Positions 1 to 9,604 of a stretch of DNA of 64,000 bases are shown here, piece after piece. Source of the stretch: Rhizobium sp. SL86 (GTDB lineage Bacteria > Pseudomonadota > Alphaproteobacteria > Rhizobiales > Rhizobiaceae). The stretch lies in assembly GCF_026672545.1 (NCBI RefSeq), contig NZ_JAPPRJ010000001.1, positions 558,001 to 622,000 on the forward strand, read 5' to 3'. Made by a program: the position numbers and the translations under genes. Below the pieces are notes generated by a model. It worked only from the letters and a program-made list of their open reading frames with translations. It was not told the DNA's origin and did no database searches. Within the stretch, counting starts at the first letter, position 1, and every line of letters starts with the position of its first letter.

Positions 1-581
1 CACTGAAGCTGACGGCCGCGCTCGATCATTTCGGCATTGATCCGGCGGGACATCGCTGTCTCGATATCGGCGCCTCGACCGGCGGCTTTACGCAAGTGCT
101 GCTGGAACGCGGTGCGCAGCATGTTGTGGCGGTCGATGTCGGGCACGGACAGATGCACCCGATGATCGCCTCCGACCGGCGTGTCACCAATCTGGAAGGG
201 CTGAACGCCCGGCATATGGAGCGCGAGGATATCGGCCCCGAACCGGTGACGCTCGTCGTCTCGGACGTCTCGTTCATCTCGCTGAAGCTCGCGCTGCCGC
301 CGGCTCTTCAGCTTGCGGAACAGGGTTCGCTCTGCGTGCTGCTGGTGAAGCCACAATTCGAGGCGGGGCGCGAGGCAATCGGCAAGGGCGGGCTGCTGCG
401 CGATCCGGAGAGCGCGCCAGAGGTCGCCGCCGAACTGGAACGCTGGCTGGTGGAGGACATGGGCTGGGCAAGCCTTGGGCTGATCCCCTCCCCGATCGCC
501 GGCGGCGATGGCAACCAGGAATATCTGCTGGCGGGGCGCAAGGTCCTCGCAGACCAGGACGCGGACGAGGACCAGGAATGA
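1..581 (+). CDS. tlyA: TlyA family rRNA methyltransferase, 5' end cut by window
   Basis: The frame is open from the first bases of the window, so the start codon and the N-terminal S4 RNA-binding domain lie upstream. The visible 192 residues form the FtsJ/RrmJ-like Rossmann methyltransferase domain. They include a SAM-binding motif DIGASTGGFT at about residues 20-30, the VAVDVGHGQMH strand, and the later VKPQFEAGR and KGG segments typical of TlyA. Family members 2'-O-methylate 16S and 23S rRNA; 'hemolysin A' is an older name. The stop codon overlaps the next methyltransferase start by 4 bases (ATGA), so the two are probably translationally coupled. Confidence 0.93.
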   Translation, partial: LKLTAALDHFGIDPAGHRCLDIGASTGGFTQVLLERGAQHVVAVDVGHGQMHPMIASDRRVTNLEGLNARHMEREDIGPEPVTLVVSDVSFISLKLALPPALQLAEQGSLCVLLVKPQFEAGREAIGKGGLLRDPESAPEVAAELERWLVEDMGWASLGLIPSPIAGGDGNQEYLLAGRKVLADQDADEDQE

Positions 582-1825
582 GCACGCAGACAGTCTCGAT
601 CGCGAGCCTTGGCGCCAAGGGCGACGGCGTCGCGCATACCACCGACGGGCCGGTCTTCGTGCCTTATGCGCTGCCAGGCGAAACGGTAGCAATCGCCAGG
701 GTGAAAAACCAGGGCACGATCATGTCGATCACCACCGTCTCGCCCGACCGTGTGACGCCGCCCTGCCGGCATTTCGGCCCGGATGGCGTGGGCGGCACCT
801 GCGGCGGCTGCGTGCTGCAGCACCAGGCAAAGACGCCCTACAATGCCTTCAAACGGCAGATCCTCATCGACGCCTTGAAATCGCAGGGCATCGACGTGGG
901 CGTGGGTGAGACGGTGGAAGCCCATCCCCACCAGCGCCGCCGGATGGTGCTGACGGTGCGCCGGCGCGAAAAGGAGATCGTCATCGGCATCAATCAGGCC
1001 GAGACCCACCATGTGGTGCCGATGGAGGAATGTCCCATCGCATCCTCCGGCATTATCGGCCGGCTGGATGCGCTTAAGGCGATTTCGCGAGCGAGCGGCT
1101 GCGATGCCTTCCGCATCGTCGTCACCGAAACCGTGACGGGCCTCGACATCTCACTGGAAGGGGTGCGCAACGGCCTGAAGGAAGCGGAGCGCCGGGCGGT
1201 CACCAATGCGGTGCTCAAGCTTTCCGGCATTGCCCGTGTCTCGATCAATGGCGAAATCCTCATCGAACCGGAAAAACCGCTGCTCGATTTCGGCGGCGCG
1301 CGGGTGGTGTTGCCACCTGGCGCTTTTACCCAGGCGACCCGCGAGGCGGAAGAGGCGATGGCCGAGATGGCGATCGCGCATCTCGGCAAGGCCAAACGTG
1401 TGGCGGACCTGTTTGCCGGCATCGGCACCTTTGCGCTCCGGATCGCCCGCAAGAGCAGCGTGCATGCCGTGGAATCGGAAGACAAGGCAGTGAAGGCGCT
1501 CGATCAGGCGGCCCGCAATACGCAGGGGCTGAAGCCGGTCAGCGTCGAGCGGCGCGATCTCTTTCGCCGGCCGATGACACCGCAGGAGCTGAAGACCTAT
1601 GACGCCGTCGTCTTCGACCCGCCGCGCGCCGGCGCCGAGGCACAGTGCCGCGAACTGGCGCTGTCCTCCGTCAAGAAAGTGGTGGCGGTCAGCTGCAATC
1701 CGCTGACGCTCGCGCGCGACCTCTCGATCCTGATCAAGGGCGGCTACAAGGTCGTTTCGGTCACGCCCGTCGACCAGTTCCTCTGGTCATCACATGTAGA
1801 AGCCGTGGCGCTGCTGGAACGGTAA
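578..1825 (+). CDS. 23S rRNA (uracil-5-)-methyltransferase, RlmD/TrmA family
   Basis: This 415-residue protein has an N-terminal TRAM-like domain (about 1-55). Cysteines 63, 75, 78 and 152 are placed like the 4Fe-4S ligands of RumA/RlmD. The Rossmann domain carries VADLFAGIGTFAL near 280, then FDPPRAG. The catalytic cysteine is C373 in VAVSCNP, and a late glutamate (about E408) is the likely general base. The family transfers methyl from SAM to C5 of uracil in 23S rRNA. The start overlaps the tlyA stop by 4 bases, consistent with an rRNA-modification operon. Which uridine is modified (U747 or U1939 type) cannot be told from sequence alone. Confidence 0.93.
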   Translation: MSTQTVSIASLGAKGDGVAHTTDGPVFVPYALPGETVAIARVKNQGTIMSITTVSPDRVTPPCRHFGPDGVGGTCGGCVLQHQAKTPYNAFKRQILIDALKSQGIDVGVGETVEAHPHQRRRMVLTVRRREKEIVIGINQAETHHVVPMEECPIASSGIIGRLDALKAISRASGCDAFRIVVTETVTGLDISLEGVRNGLKEAERRAVTNAVLKLSGIARVSINGEILIEPEKPLLDFGGARVVLPPGAFTQATREAEEAMAEMAIAHLGKAKRVADLFAGIGTFALRIARKSSVHAVESEDKAVKALDQAARNTQGLKPVSVERRDLFRRPMTPQELKTYDAVVFDPPRAGAEAQCRELALSSVKKVVAVSCNPLTLARDLSILIKGGYKVVSVTPVDQFLWSSHVEAVALLER

Positions 1826-1828
1826 GGC

Positions 1829-2101
1829 TCAGCCGCCGAGCTGCAGCGTGCCATTGCCGACCACGCCGCTGCAACGGCAACGACCGCCGACCCGGCCTTC
1901 CTGTGCGCGGCAGACATTCGGGTATTTCTGCTTGGCGCTGTCCTGTGGCGGCACCACGCAAACATATCGCTGGCGCGGCTTGTAATCGTTCTCGTTGATG
2001 ACACGGGTGTTGGGACCCGTGGACTGCGCCATGGCCGCCGCCGATGTCATGAGCAGCAGCGAAAGACCGGTCATCAATCGAATCATGAGGAAACTCCGCA
2101 C
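1829..2101 (-). CDS. small secreted hypothetical protein
   Basis: This 90-residue protein has a clear Sec signal peptide: basic start, hydrophobic stretch LMTGLSLLLMTSAAAMAQ, and probable cleavage after AMA near residue 24. The mature part is short and hydrophilic, with four cysteines (YVCVVPP, NVCRAQ and a CRC pair) that could form two disulfides, and ends in a glycine-rich tail. Translation could also begin at Met7. It lies tail-to-tail with the methyltransferase gene, with 3 bases between them. I do not recognise a family; similar small Cys-containing exported proteins are common in rhizobia. Confidence 0.7.
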   Translation of the reverse strand: MRSFLMIRLMTGLSLLLMTSAAAMAQSTGPNTRVINENDYKPRQRYVCVVPPQDSAKQKYPNVCRAQEGRVGGRCRCSGVVGNGTLQLGG

Positions 2102-2244
2102 AGGTTGATCATCATCGCATCATCCTTGGCCAGCAGGAATGAACGCGGCGTGAATGCGAGGGAAAAGAGGTCTCGCGACGAAGACCGGTTCCACGCGCCT
2201 GTGCCAGGCGCGTGGACATCCGTGCGGTGCCAGGCCAGTCTTGC

Positions 2245-4347
2245 TCAGGCTGCCCGGCGTGTTCCGCCCCCCTGCGAGGTTCTTGCCGGATTTGCTTCGT
2301 CGCCGATCCGGAACTGAGCCAGCAGCGCATTGAGGGTCGCGGCTTCGCCGGCCAGGCCATGGCTTGCCGCAGTCTGCTCCTCGACCATGGCGGCGTTCTG
2401 CTGCGTGCCCTGATCCATCGTGTTGACTGCGGTATTGATCTCCTGCAACCCGGTCGACTGTTCGCGCGCGGCCCGCACGATCGCTTCGATATTGCGGTTG
2501 ATCTCCTGCACATCCCGGACGATGACATCGAGCGCCTCGCCTGTCTGATTGACGAGGGTCACGCCATTCTGCACCTGGTTGACGGAGGACGTGATCAACG
2601 CCTTGATCTCCTTTGCCGCGGTGGCAGAACGCTGGGCAAGCTCACGCACCTCCTGCGCGACCACGGCAAAGCCCTTGCCAGCCTCGCCGGCGCGCGCGGC
2701 CTCGACGCCGGCGTTGAGCGCCAGCAGGTTCGTCTGGAACGCGATATCGTCAATGACGCCGATGATGTTGGAAATCTGGCTCGACGATCTTTCGATTTCC
2801 TGCATGGCCTGTACCGCCTTGTCGACGATCTCGCCGGACTTCTCGGCACCGCCGCGCGCACGGGCAACAAGCTCGCCCACCTCTTCGGCGCGTCGGCTGG
2901 AATCCTTCACCGTGGTGGTGATCTCTTCCAGGGCCGCAGCGGTTTCTTCCACCGAAGCGGCCTGCTGCTCTGTCCGGCGAGCCAGATTGTCGGCCGATGC
3001 GCGGATTTCGGACGCACCGGTATCGATCGCCCGGGCGTTGCGCCCCACTGTCGCGAGCGCATCGTTCAGCTTGCTGACGGCGGTGTTGAAATCGACGCGC
3101 AGCCTGTCGAGATCGCCCGCGAACGGTGTCTGGATCACGCAGGTCAGATCGCCGTTCGACAATTGTCCGAGCCCCTCGGCGAGGGAGTGGACGGCGAAGG
3201 CCGTCTGTTCGTCCGCCTGCGCCTTGGCGGCTTCGCGGTCGCGCCGCTCCTGTTCGCCCATTGCGCGGGTTTCCTCCGCCTCCTCTGCCAGCCGGCTGCG
3301 CTCTTGCATGTTGTCACGGAAGACCGCCACAGCAGCGGCCATATGGCCGATCTCGTCGCGGCGGCTGGTGCCGGGAATGGAGACCGAGACATCGCCACTG
3401 GCAAGCCGGCCCATCGCGCCGGTCATGTCCGTGACCGGACGGACAACCAGACGCGACAGAAGCACCGCCAGAACCGCAATCATCGTGCAGACGCCGGCAA
3501 TGGTCGCCACAGCAAAGGCGGCGCGGAAGGCCGAGACGCTGGCAAAGGCGAGGTCGCGGTCAATCTCGACCCCGAGATACCAATCGCTGCGCGGCAATCC
3601 ATTGATCGGGAGGAAGCTGACCAGCACCGATTTGCCGCCAACCGTCGTTTCCGAGAGCGTGGAACTGATGACCGGCGTGTTCTGCGGGAAACGATCGGCG
3701 AGTTTCTTGGTCACCAGCGTCTGGTCGCGGTGAACAAGAATGGTGCCATCGCTCTTGACGAGGAAGGCAGACCCCTTGCCACCCACATCCACTGACTTGA
3801 TCATGCCGACCAGCGTGGTGAGGGAAAAATCGCTGGCCGCGACGCCGAAGAGTTTTCCATCGCGTTTGACCGGCATGGCCGCGCTGATGATGAGGTTTCC
3901 GGTCGAGGCGTCGTTATAGGGATCGGTCAGAACCAGCTTGCCGGCATTGACGGCCTCCTTGTACCAGGGGCGTTTGCGCGGGTCGTAGTCAGCCGGCAGC
4001 GGCTGCTCCGGAACGCTGGTGAACGTGCCCTGCTCGTCGCCGACATAGGTTGACAAGAACTCGCGCAGCAGCACCGGATTGTCGAAGGCGGCGGTGATGG
4101 CCTGCGGTGATCCGGCCTTTGCGGCAGCACTGCCGGCCAATTCCGTCAGCATCACGCGTGCCGCCAACCAGTTGGCAATGCTTTGTGCCGCCTGCGAACC
4201 CGACGCCTCGATTTCGCTGCGGACGGCTCTCTCCGTCACATTGCTCTGCAGGCTATCGATATAAAAGGAAAAACCGCCGAATGCCGCAACAATTACAAGA
4301 GAAGCGGCCACAAGGATTTTGGTCATCAAATTGGATTTGGAGCGCAC
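2245..4347 (-). CDS. methyl-accepting chemotaxis protein with double-Cache-type sensor
   Basis: This is a transmembrane chemoreceptor of 700 residues if it starts at the GTG at 4347, which has AGGG nine bases upstream. An ATG at 4326 lacks a ribosome-binding site, and a longer frame to 4485 has poor N-terminal sequence. Order: TM1 (about residues 8-28), a periplasmic Cache domain ([33 protein letters not shown]), TM2 with [11 protein letters not shown], a HAMP domain, and a long cytoplasmic coiled coil with the conserved hairpin tip [20 protein letters not shown]. The C-terminus (GGGTRRAA) lacks a CheR/CheB-tethering pentapeptide. The ligand is unknown. No chemotaxis genes adjoin it. Confidence 0.93.
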   Translation of the reverse strand: MRSKSNLMTKILVAASLVIVAAFGGFSFYIDSLQSNVTERAVRSEIEASGSQAAQSIANWLAARVMLTELAGSAAAKAGSPQAITAAFDNPVLLREFLSTYVGDEQGTFTSVPEQPLPADYDPRKRPWYKEAVNAGKLVLTDPYNDASTGNLIISAAMPVKRDGKLFGVAASDFSLTTLVGMIKSVDVGGKGSAFLVKSDGTILVHRDQTLVTKKLADRFPQNTPVISSTLSETTVGGKSVLVSFLPINGLPRSDWYLGVEIDRDLAFASVSAFRAAFAVATIAGVCTMIAVLAVLLSRLVVRPVTDMTGAMGRLASGDVSVSIPGTSRRDEIGHMAAAVAVFRDNMQERSRLAEEAEETRAMGEQERRDREAAKAQADEQTAFAVHSLAEGLGQLSNGDLTCVIQTPFAGDLDRLRVDFNTAVSKLNDALATVGRNARAIDTGASEIRASADNLARRTEQQAASVEETAAALEEITTTVKDSSRRAEEVGELVARARGGAEKSGEIVDKAVQAMQEIERSSSQISNIIGVIDDIAFQTNLLALNAGVEAARAGEAGKGFAVVAQEVRELAQRSATAAKEIKALITSSVNQVQNGVTLVNQTGEALDVIVRDVQEINRNIEAIVRAAREQSTGLQEINTAVNTMDQGTQQNAAMVEEQTAASHGLAGEAATLNALLAQFRIGDEANPARTSQGGGTRRAA

Positions 4348-4600
4348 GGAAGGCAACCCTGCAGTGGTCAGGCGCCTAGGGGGGAGCGGGGGCGGCCTGA
4401 TTGATCGTTGTCTCAGTCGCACTGACCACAACACCGTCATGACGTTGCGTATGCCCTCAAAAAGCATCGGGCAGACGCTAGCCAAGAAGCGTTAAGGCAC
4501 CTTTAAACACAAGCCGGACCCTTGGGCCATCGAACCGCGCCCCGGAGCGTGTCGTCACGCTCGCTTGCCACTTCCCACAAACGCCTCCTGCGGAAGAGCT

Positions 4601-5359
4601 TTAACGCTTCAGAAAAGCTTCGAAGGCGGCGCGGGCTTCGGCGCTGCGCAGTTGTGCGGAAAAATGCACCATTTCCGCATCGATGCGGGCGAGCACGTCT
4701 TCGGTGGAACCACGCACCAGATCGCGGGCGATCTTGAGCGCTCCTGCGGGTTTTGCGGCGAGCGAGGCGGCGAGTTTCAGCGTTTCGGCCTCAACCTCCT
4801 CCGGCGCGACAACCTTCCAGACAAGACCGGCTTCCCGTGCCTGCTCGGCCGAAAAACCTTCGCCGGCGGCCAGCAGGGCAAAGGCGCGCTGGTGGCCCAT
4901 CATGCGCGGCGCGAGCAGGCTGGAGGCCGCTTCCGGCACCAGCGCCAGATCGACGAATGGCGTCTTGAACAGGCTGCGCGTCGAGGCGACCGTCAGGTCG
5001 CAATGCATGTGGAGCGTCGTGCCGATGCCGATCGCCAGACCATCAACGCCGGACACAAGCGGCTTGCCGTAACTTGCCAGAACCTTCAGGAAATCCACCG
5101 CGGCGGGCGGCTCCGAGGAGCCCGACATGGCATAAGCGAGGAAATCGCCCATATCGTTGCCGGCGGAAAAACAGCCATCCGTGCCGAGAAAGGCAACCGC
5201 CTTGATCGCACCCTCATGACCCGCCTCATGCAGGCCTGCGACCATGGCGCGGTACATGGCAGAGGTGATGGCATTTTTCTTGTCCGGCCTGTTGAACCGG
5301 ATGACAAGCACGCCCGGATGGGTCTCTGGACGTTCGATCAGGATGTGGTCGGTCATCAA
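4601..5359 (-). CDS. enoyl-CoA hydratase/isomerase (crotonase family)
   Basis: This 252-residue protein has the normal length of a crotonase. N-terminal VIRFNRPDKKNAIT is the typical crotonase opening. CFSAGNDMGDF (about 65-75) supplies an oxyanion-hole backbone, and a second conserved stretch is VDGLAIGIGTTL. In mitochondrial ECH the catalytic glutamates lie in GGGCELA and MILT segments; these are not obvious here, so isomerase or another crotonase activity is possible. The gene lies downstream of the acyl-CoA dehydrogenase on the same strand, separated by a mosaic repeat, which suggests fatty-acid or aromatic acyl-CoA degradation. The start may be Met2. Confidence 0.9.
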   Translation of the reverse strand: MMTDHILIERPETHPGVLVIRFNRPDKKNAITSAMYRAMVAGLHEAGHEGAIKAVAFLGTDGCFSAGNDMGDFLAYAMSGSSEPPAAVDFLKVLASYGKPLVSGVDGLAIGIGTTLHMHCDLTVASTRSLFKTPFVDLALVPEAASSLLAPRMMGHQRAFALLAAGEGFSAEQAREAGLVWKVVAPEEVEAETLKLAASLAAKPAGALKIARDLVRGSTEDVLARIDAEMVHFSAQLRSAEARAAFEAFLKR

Positions 5360-5394
5360 TTGTCCTCGTTCAATACGATCCGTCGCGCAGAAAG

Positions 5395-5524
5395 CCCCTC
5401 ACCCGGCCTCCGCTCCGCTCGGCCACCCTCTCCCCGTGAACGGGGCGAGGGGGAACGGAGGCGTCGCGGCCCTCTCCCTTCTCCCCGCTGGCGGGGAGAA
5501 GGTGCCGGCAGGCGGATGAGGGGC
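5395..5524. repeat. rhizobial-type intergenic mosaic/palindromic repeat
   Basis: A GC-rich block between two genes on the same strand begins GCCCCTCACCCG and ends CGGATGAGGGGC, i.e. with inverted termini. Inside are two further hairpins: CTCCCCGTGAACGGGGCGAG around 5431-5450 and TCTCCCCGCTGGCGGGGAGA around 5480-5499. This composition matches the families of short mosaic palindromic repeats known from rhizobial and Brucella intergenic regions; I cannot assign a named family without a search. In RNA it would fold strongly, so it could attenuate or process the acyl-CoA dehydrogenase/enoyl-CoA hydratase transcript. Confidence 0.75.
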
Positions 5525-5545
5525 CGCCTCGCCCAGAGCAAGTCC

Positions 5546-7324
5546 TTAAGCGAACAACATCCGCGCCGCCGCAAGGCTGTCGGCGCCGCGGATGACGCGG
5601 TCCTTCAGTGCGGCGGTTTCGGCGATCAGGTTTTCCGCGGCGAAACGGCAAAGTACCAGGCGCTCGGCACGACCGTGGTCCTCATCGGCGAGCGCCCCCT
5701 TGGCGAGGTAGGCGCCCGTCAGCGTCAGGCCGAACAGGCGCTGGTAGGGTGTTGCGCCGGCAAGAGCCGCCGCCGCATCGCCGGCGGCAAGGCGAGCGAG
5801 CAGCCAGTCGGTCGCCTCTTCCAGATCGGCGAGGCTTGCCGACAGACGCTCCGCCGTTTCGCCGAAACCGTCGAGGTTGGAGGCGCGCGCCTGTTCGGCA
5901 ATCTCTCTGAGCTCGGCGATGAAACCGCGCACCTGCGCCCCGCCGGACAGCGGCAGTTTGCGGGTAACGAGATCGGCGGCCTGGATGCCGTTGGTGCCCT
6001 CGTAGATCGGCGCGATGCGGGCATCACGCCACAGGCGGGCAGCCCCGGTTTCCTCGATGAAACCCATGCCGCCATGTACCTGGATGCCAAGCGAGGCGAC
6101 ATCCACGCCCGCATCGGTGGCGAAACTCTTGGCAATCGGCGTCAGAAGGGCTGCGCGCTCGGCGAAATGGCGCGCTTCGTCGCCTTCTGCCGTATGGGCA
6201 ATGTCGGTCGCGTGGGCGCAGGCATAACAAATGGCGCGCGCGCCTTGCGTCAGCGCCTTCATGGTGACGAGCATGCGCGCGACATCCGGGTGTTCGATGA
6301 TCGGGCTCATGCCGGAACCGGTCCAGCCGGGTGCTTTGCCCTGCGTGCGGTCCTTGGCATACTGGATCGCCTTCTGGGTGGCGGCCTCGCAGATGGCCAC
6401 CCCCTGCATGCCGACGGCCAGTCGCGCATTGTTCATCATGGTGAACATACAGGCCAGCCCCTTGTTCTCCTCGCCGACCAGGTAGCCGATCGCACCCGGC
6501 TCATCGCCGAACTTGCCGTCGCCATAGATCATCGTGCAGGTGGGCGACCCGTGAATGCCGAGCTTGTGTTCGATCGAGTGGCAATGCAGATCGTTGCGGG
6601 GCCCAAGTGAACCATCCGCGTTCACCAGGAATTTCGGCACGAGGAAGAGCGAGATGCCACGGGTTCCAGCCGGCGCATCCGGCAGGCGGGCGAGCACCAG
6701 GTGGATGATGTTCTCGGTGATGTCGTGCTCACCCCAGGTGATATAGATCTTCTGGCCGAAGATGCGGTAGGTGCCGTCGTCGCGGCGTTCCGCGCGGCTC
6801 TTCATGACGCCGAGATCGGAGCCGGCATGCGGTTCGGTGAGGTTCATGGTGCCGGTCCATTCGCCGGACACCATTTTCGGCAGATAGGTCGCTTTCAGCG
6901 CCTCCGAACCGTGTGCCGTCAGCGCGTCGACCGCGCCCATGGTCAGCGTCGGGCCGAGTGCAAAGGCCATCGAGCCGGAATTCCACATTTCCAGCGCCGC
7001 GACATTCAGCATGTGGGGAAGCCCCTGCCCGCCGAAGTCCGGCGAAGCGGTCAACGAGTTCCAGCCGCCTTCGGCCCAGGCGCGGTAAAGCCCGTCCCAG
7101 CCCTCCGGCACGATGACCTTGCCGTCAACCAGTTTTGCGCCCTGCCGGTCGCCTATGTCGGCGAGCGGGGCCACCTCTTCGGTGGCGAAACGGCCCGCTT
7201 CGGAGAGGATCGCATCCACCAGATCGTCGGTCAGATCTCCCAGCCGCCCTTCGGCGAGCGCAGGCGCGAGGCCCGCCACATGCTTCAGTGTGAATGCAAT
7301 CTCTTCAACTGGCGCCTTGTACAT
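5546..7324 (-). CDS. acyl-CoA dehydrogenase, large (about 590 aa) C-terminally extended type
   Basis: This 592-residue flavoenzyme carries the ACAD signatures: N-terminal FGGQGLPHMLN helix region, the middle-domain motif WTGTMNLTEPHAGSDLG (about 160-175), and the C-terminal VHGGMGFIEETGAARLWRDARIAPIYEGTNGIQA that contacts FAD. The length and the extra C-terminal domain (after about 460) match the FadE/DmdC-like subgroup rather than the 380-residue short ACADs. The reaction is alpha,beta-dehydrogenation of an acyl-CoA with electrons to ETF; chain length or substrate cannot be read from sequence. It is followed by an enoyl-CoA hydratase gene, as expected for sequential beta-oxidation steps. Confidence 0.92.
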   Translation of the reverse strand: MYKAPVEEIAFTLKHVAGLAPALAEGRLGDLTDDLVDAILSEAGRFATEEVAPLADIGDRQGAKLVDGKVIVPEGWDGLYRAWAEGGWNSLTASPDFGGQGLPHMLNVAALEMWNSGSMAFALGPTLTMGAVDALTAHGSEALKATYLPKMVSGEWTGTMNLTEPHAGSDLGVMKSRAERRDDGTYRIFGQKIYITWGEHDITENIIHLVLARLPDAPAGTRGISLFLVPKFLVNADGSLGPRNDLHCHSIEHKLGIHGSPTCTMIYGDGKFGDEPGAIGYLVGEENKGLACMFTMMNNARLAVGMQGVAICEAATQKAIQYAKDRTQGKAPGWTGSGMSPIIEHPDVARMLVTMKALTQGARAICYACAHATDIAHTAEGDEARHFAERAALLTPIAKSFATDAGVDVASLGIQVHGGMGFIEETGAARLWRDARIAPIYEGTNGIQAADLVTRKLPLSGGAQVRGFIAELREIAEQARASNLDGFGETAERLSASLADLEEATDWLLARLAAGDAAAALAGATPYQRLFGLTLTGAYLAKGALADEDHGRAERLVLCRFAAENLIAETAALKDRVIRGADSLAAARMLFA

Positions 7325-7486
7325 GGCATGCTCCTCCGCAATCCCTTATCCTGACCGGCGATGTCTCCACCCAGATGCGCCGATCCTAGCCTTATCGGCT
7401 AATTGATTTTTACGTAAACGTCAAATGTTTTGCCGGTTTTGCGCGGTCCTGTCGCAGGCTGTTCAACTCTTTGATGGGCGCGGTTT

Positions 7487-7504
7487 TCGTCATCAACCTG
7501 TCAT
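7487..7504 (+). promoter_or_regulatory. Pho box upstream of phoX
   Basis: Two 7-base half-sites, TCGTCAT (7487-7493) and CTGTCAT (7498-7504), are separated by 4 bases, giving the 11-base period of the PhoB-binding consensus CTGTCAT-N4-CTGTCAT. The second half-site is perfect and the first has two mismatches. The site lies 56 bases before the phoX start codon. A weaker pair, CTGTCGC and CTGTTCA, lies upstream at 7449-7465 but with a 10-base period. PhoB control under phosphate limitation is a well-supported inference given the downstream gene. Confidence 0.8.
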
Positions 7505-7559
7505 GGCTTACGCGGTAACCGAGTTTGGAACCCTTCTAAACCAACATGGGGAGACGACC

Positions 7560-9470
7560 ATGACTGACATCGACAAGAGCAAGCTTTCCTGGGACGAGTG
7601 GGACGAGTTGCAGAACCCGCCGCCGGCCGAAACGGACTTCGACCGGGTCGTTGCATCGGCCGTATCGCGTCGCGGTTTCCTCGGCAGCGTTCTGGCCTTC
7701 GGTTCGGCCGCCGCTGCCATGGGCACGCTCGGCAACCTGATGAGCTCGACTTCGGCCCAGGCACAGGAAGCCGCATCGCGTTTCCCGTTCAAGCCGATCC
7801 CGATCGCCACCGACAACACGATCCACGTACCGGAAGGTTATTCGTGGAAGGCTCTCGCCAAGTGGGGCCAGCCGCTGTTCTCGAAGGTTCCGGACGTCGA
7901 TCCGATGAAGGGCGTCAGCCTGGAGAACTCGGACAAGGTGTTTGGTGAAAACACCGACGGCATGGAACTCTTCGTTGTCGGCGACCATCAGCTGATCGCC
8001 GTCAACCACGAATACGTCAACCCGGAAATCAACCTGCCGCACCGCGAAAAAGGCATTCCGGCCAATCTCGACGAAGTGCGCATCCTGCAGAACATGCAGG
8101 GCGTGACCGTGATGGAAGTGGCCGAAGGCGCAAACGGCTGGGAAATCGTCCTCGACAGCCCGTTCAACCGCCGTATCCACCACAACACTCCGATGAAGCT
8201 GTCCGGCCCGGCTGCCGGCTCGGATCTCGTCAAGACGGCGGCAGACCCGAACGGCACGGACTGTCTCGGGACCTTCAACAACTGCGGCGCCGGCAAGACG
8301 CCGTGGGGCACCTACCTCACCTGCGAAGAAAACTTCAACGGCTACTACGGCACCACCAATGCCGAGTTCAAGATGCCGGCCGACTACAAGCGTTACGGCA
8401 TCTCCGCCGAAACGCGTTATGCCTACGAGAAGTTCGACGAGCGTTTCGACGTCGCGAAGAACCCGAACGAACCGCGCCGTGCCGGTTACGTCGTCGAAAT
8501 CGATCCGTCGAACGCCACCTCGGTTCCGGTCAAGCGCACCGCTCTCGGCCGTATCAAGCACGAAAACGCTGCCGTTGTGATTGCCCGTGACGGCCGCGTG
8601 GTCGTTTACATGGGTGACGACGAGCGTGGCGAATTCCTCTACAAATACGTCTCGAACGGCATCTACGTGCCGGGCGGCGACACCTCGAAGCTGCTCGACG
8701 AAGGCACGCTCTTTGTTGCCAAGTTCGCCGACGACAGCACCGGCGAATGGGTTGCCCTGACGCCGGAAACGACCGGCATGAAGATGGACGAGATCTGCGT
8801 CTTCACCCGCCAGGCCGCGTCCAAGGTCGGCGCCACCACCATGGACCGTCCGGAATGGGTTGCCATCAACCCGGTCGCCATCGAAGCCTATTGCGCGCTG
8901 ACCAACAACAGCTACCGCGGCGCTTCGAAGGACGGCAAGCCGCGCACCAATGCCGGTGGCGAGGTCCTCAGCCTCAATGCAGCCAACCCGCGCGAGAAGA
9001 ACAATTACGGCCAGATCGTGCGCTGGTATCCGGAGAACAACGACCACGCGGACAACAAGTTCAAGTGGGACCTGTTCTGCATGGCCGGCAACCCGGCCGT
9101 TCACAAGGACGCCTATGCCGGCTCTTCGAACATCAACGAAGGCAACATGTTCAACTCGCCGGACGGCATGATGTTCGATTCGACCGGTCTTCTGTGGATC
9201 CAGACGGACGGCGAAGACAGCAACGACGGCGATTATGCCGGTCAGGGCAACAACCAGATGCTGGCGGGCGACCCGGCAACCGGCCGCATCGAGCGCTTCC
9301 TCACCGCCCCGAAGGGCGCGGAAGTCACCGGCCAGACCTGGTCTGCCGACAAGCGCACGCATTTCGTCGGCATCCAGCACCCCGACGCACCGTTCCCGGA
9401 TGGCGAAGGCAAGCTGCCGCGTTCGACGGTCATCGCCGTCAAGCGCAACGACAACGCGATGATCGGCTGA
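7560..9470 (+). CDS. phoX: PhoX family alkaline phosphatase, Tat-exported
   Basis: This 636-residue protein belongs to the DUF839/PhoX family of calcium- and iron-dependent alkaline phosphatases. The ATG at 7560 is chosen because it follows a GGGGAGACGACC ribosome-binding region and places a twin-arginine signal, SRRGFLGS, at residues 36-43, followed by a hydrophobic stretch and likely cleavage after STSAQA. Conserved PhoX segments include NHEYVNPE, GTYLTCEENFNGYYGT, GRIKHENAAVVI and MFNSPDGMMFDSTGLLWIQTDG. It probably releases phosphate from organic phosphoesters in the periplasm. A Pho box sits upstream and a terminator downstream, so it is likely monocistronic. Codon choice (many CGT, AAC, AAG) suggests high expression. 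Confidence 0.95.
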   Translation: MTDIDKSKLSWDEWDELQNPPPAETDFDRVVASAVSRRGFLGSVLAFGSAAAAMGTLGNLMSSTSAQAQEAASRFPFKPIPIATDNTIHVPEGYSWKALAKWGQPLFSKVPDVDPMKGVSLENSDKVFGENTDGMELFVVGDHQLIAVNHEYVNPEINLPHREKGIPANLDEVRILQNMQGVTVMEVAEGANGWEIVLDSPFNRRIHHNTPMKLSGPAAGSDLVKTAADPNGTDCLGTFNNCGAGKTPWGTYLTCEENFNGYYGTTNAEFKMPADYKRYGISAETRYAYEKFDERFDVAKNPNEPRRAGYVVEIDPSNATSVPVKRTALGRIKHENAAVVIARDGRVVVYMGDDERGEFLYKYVSNGIYVPGGDTSKLLDEGTLFVAKFADDSTGEWVALTPETTGMKMDEICVFTRQAASKVGATTMDRPEWVAINPVAIEAYCALTNNSYRGASKDGKPRTNAGGEVLSLNAANPREKNNYGQIVRWYPENNDHADNKFKWDLFCMAGNPAVHKDAYAGSSNINEGNMFNSPDGMMFDSTGLLWIQTDGEDSNDGDYAGQGNNQMLAGDPATGRIERFLTAPKGAEVTGQTWSADKRTHFVGIQHPDAPFPDGEGKLPRSTVIAVKRNDNAMIG

Positions 9471-9500
9471 TCCCGGCGACGGATCATACGATAAACATCA

Positions 9501-9529
9501 GGGCGCGTCGGTTTTCCGGCGCGCCTTTT
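9501..9529 (+). terminator. rho-independent terminator after phoX
   Basis: GGCGCG at 9502-9507 pairs with CGCGCC at 9520-9525 around a 12-base loop, followed by TTTTGTGTTT. It lies 31 bases after the phoX stop codon. Confidence 0.75.
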
Positions 9530-9604
9530 GTGTTTGCGCCTCCGGTTTGTCTTGAAGACATTCACGTGTCGTGACTAGATGCTGCAGCCGCGAAGGAGCC
9601 CTCC

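Noticed and set aside
4565..6610. A 681-residue plus-strand open frame opposite the enoyl-CoA hydratase and acyl-CoA dehydrogenase
   Set aside because: It runs through the mosaic repeat and is antisense to two enzymes with complete motifs.
7536..9380. A 614-residue open frame on the minus strand across phoX
   Set aside because: It is the antisense shadow of a well-recognised gene. High-GC codon bias keeps this frame open and its translation has no family-like motifs.
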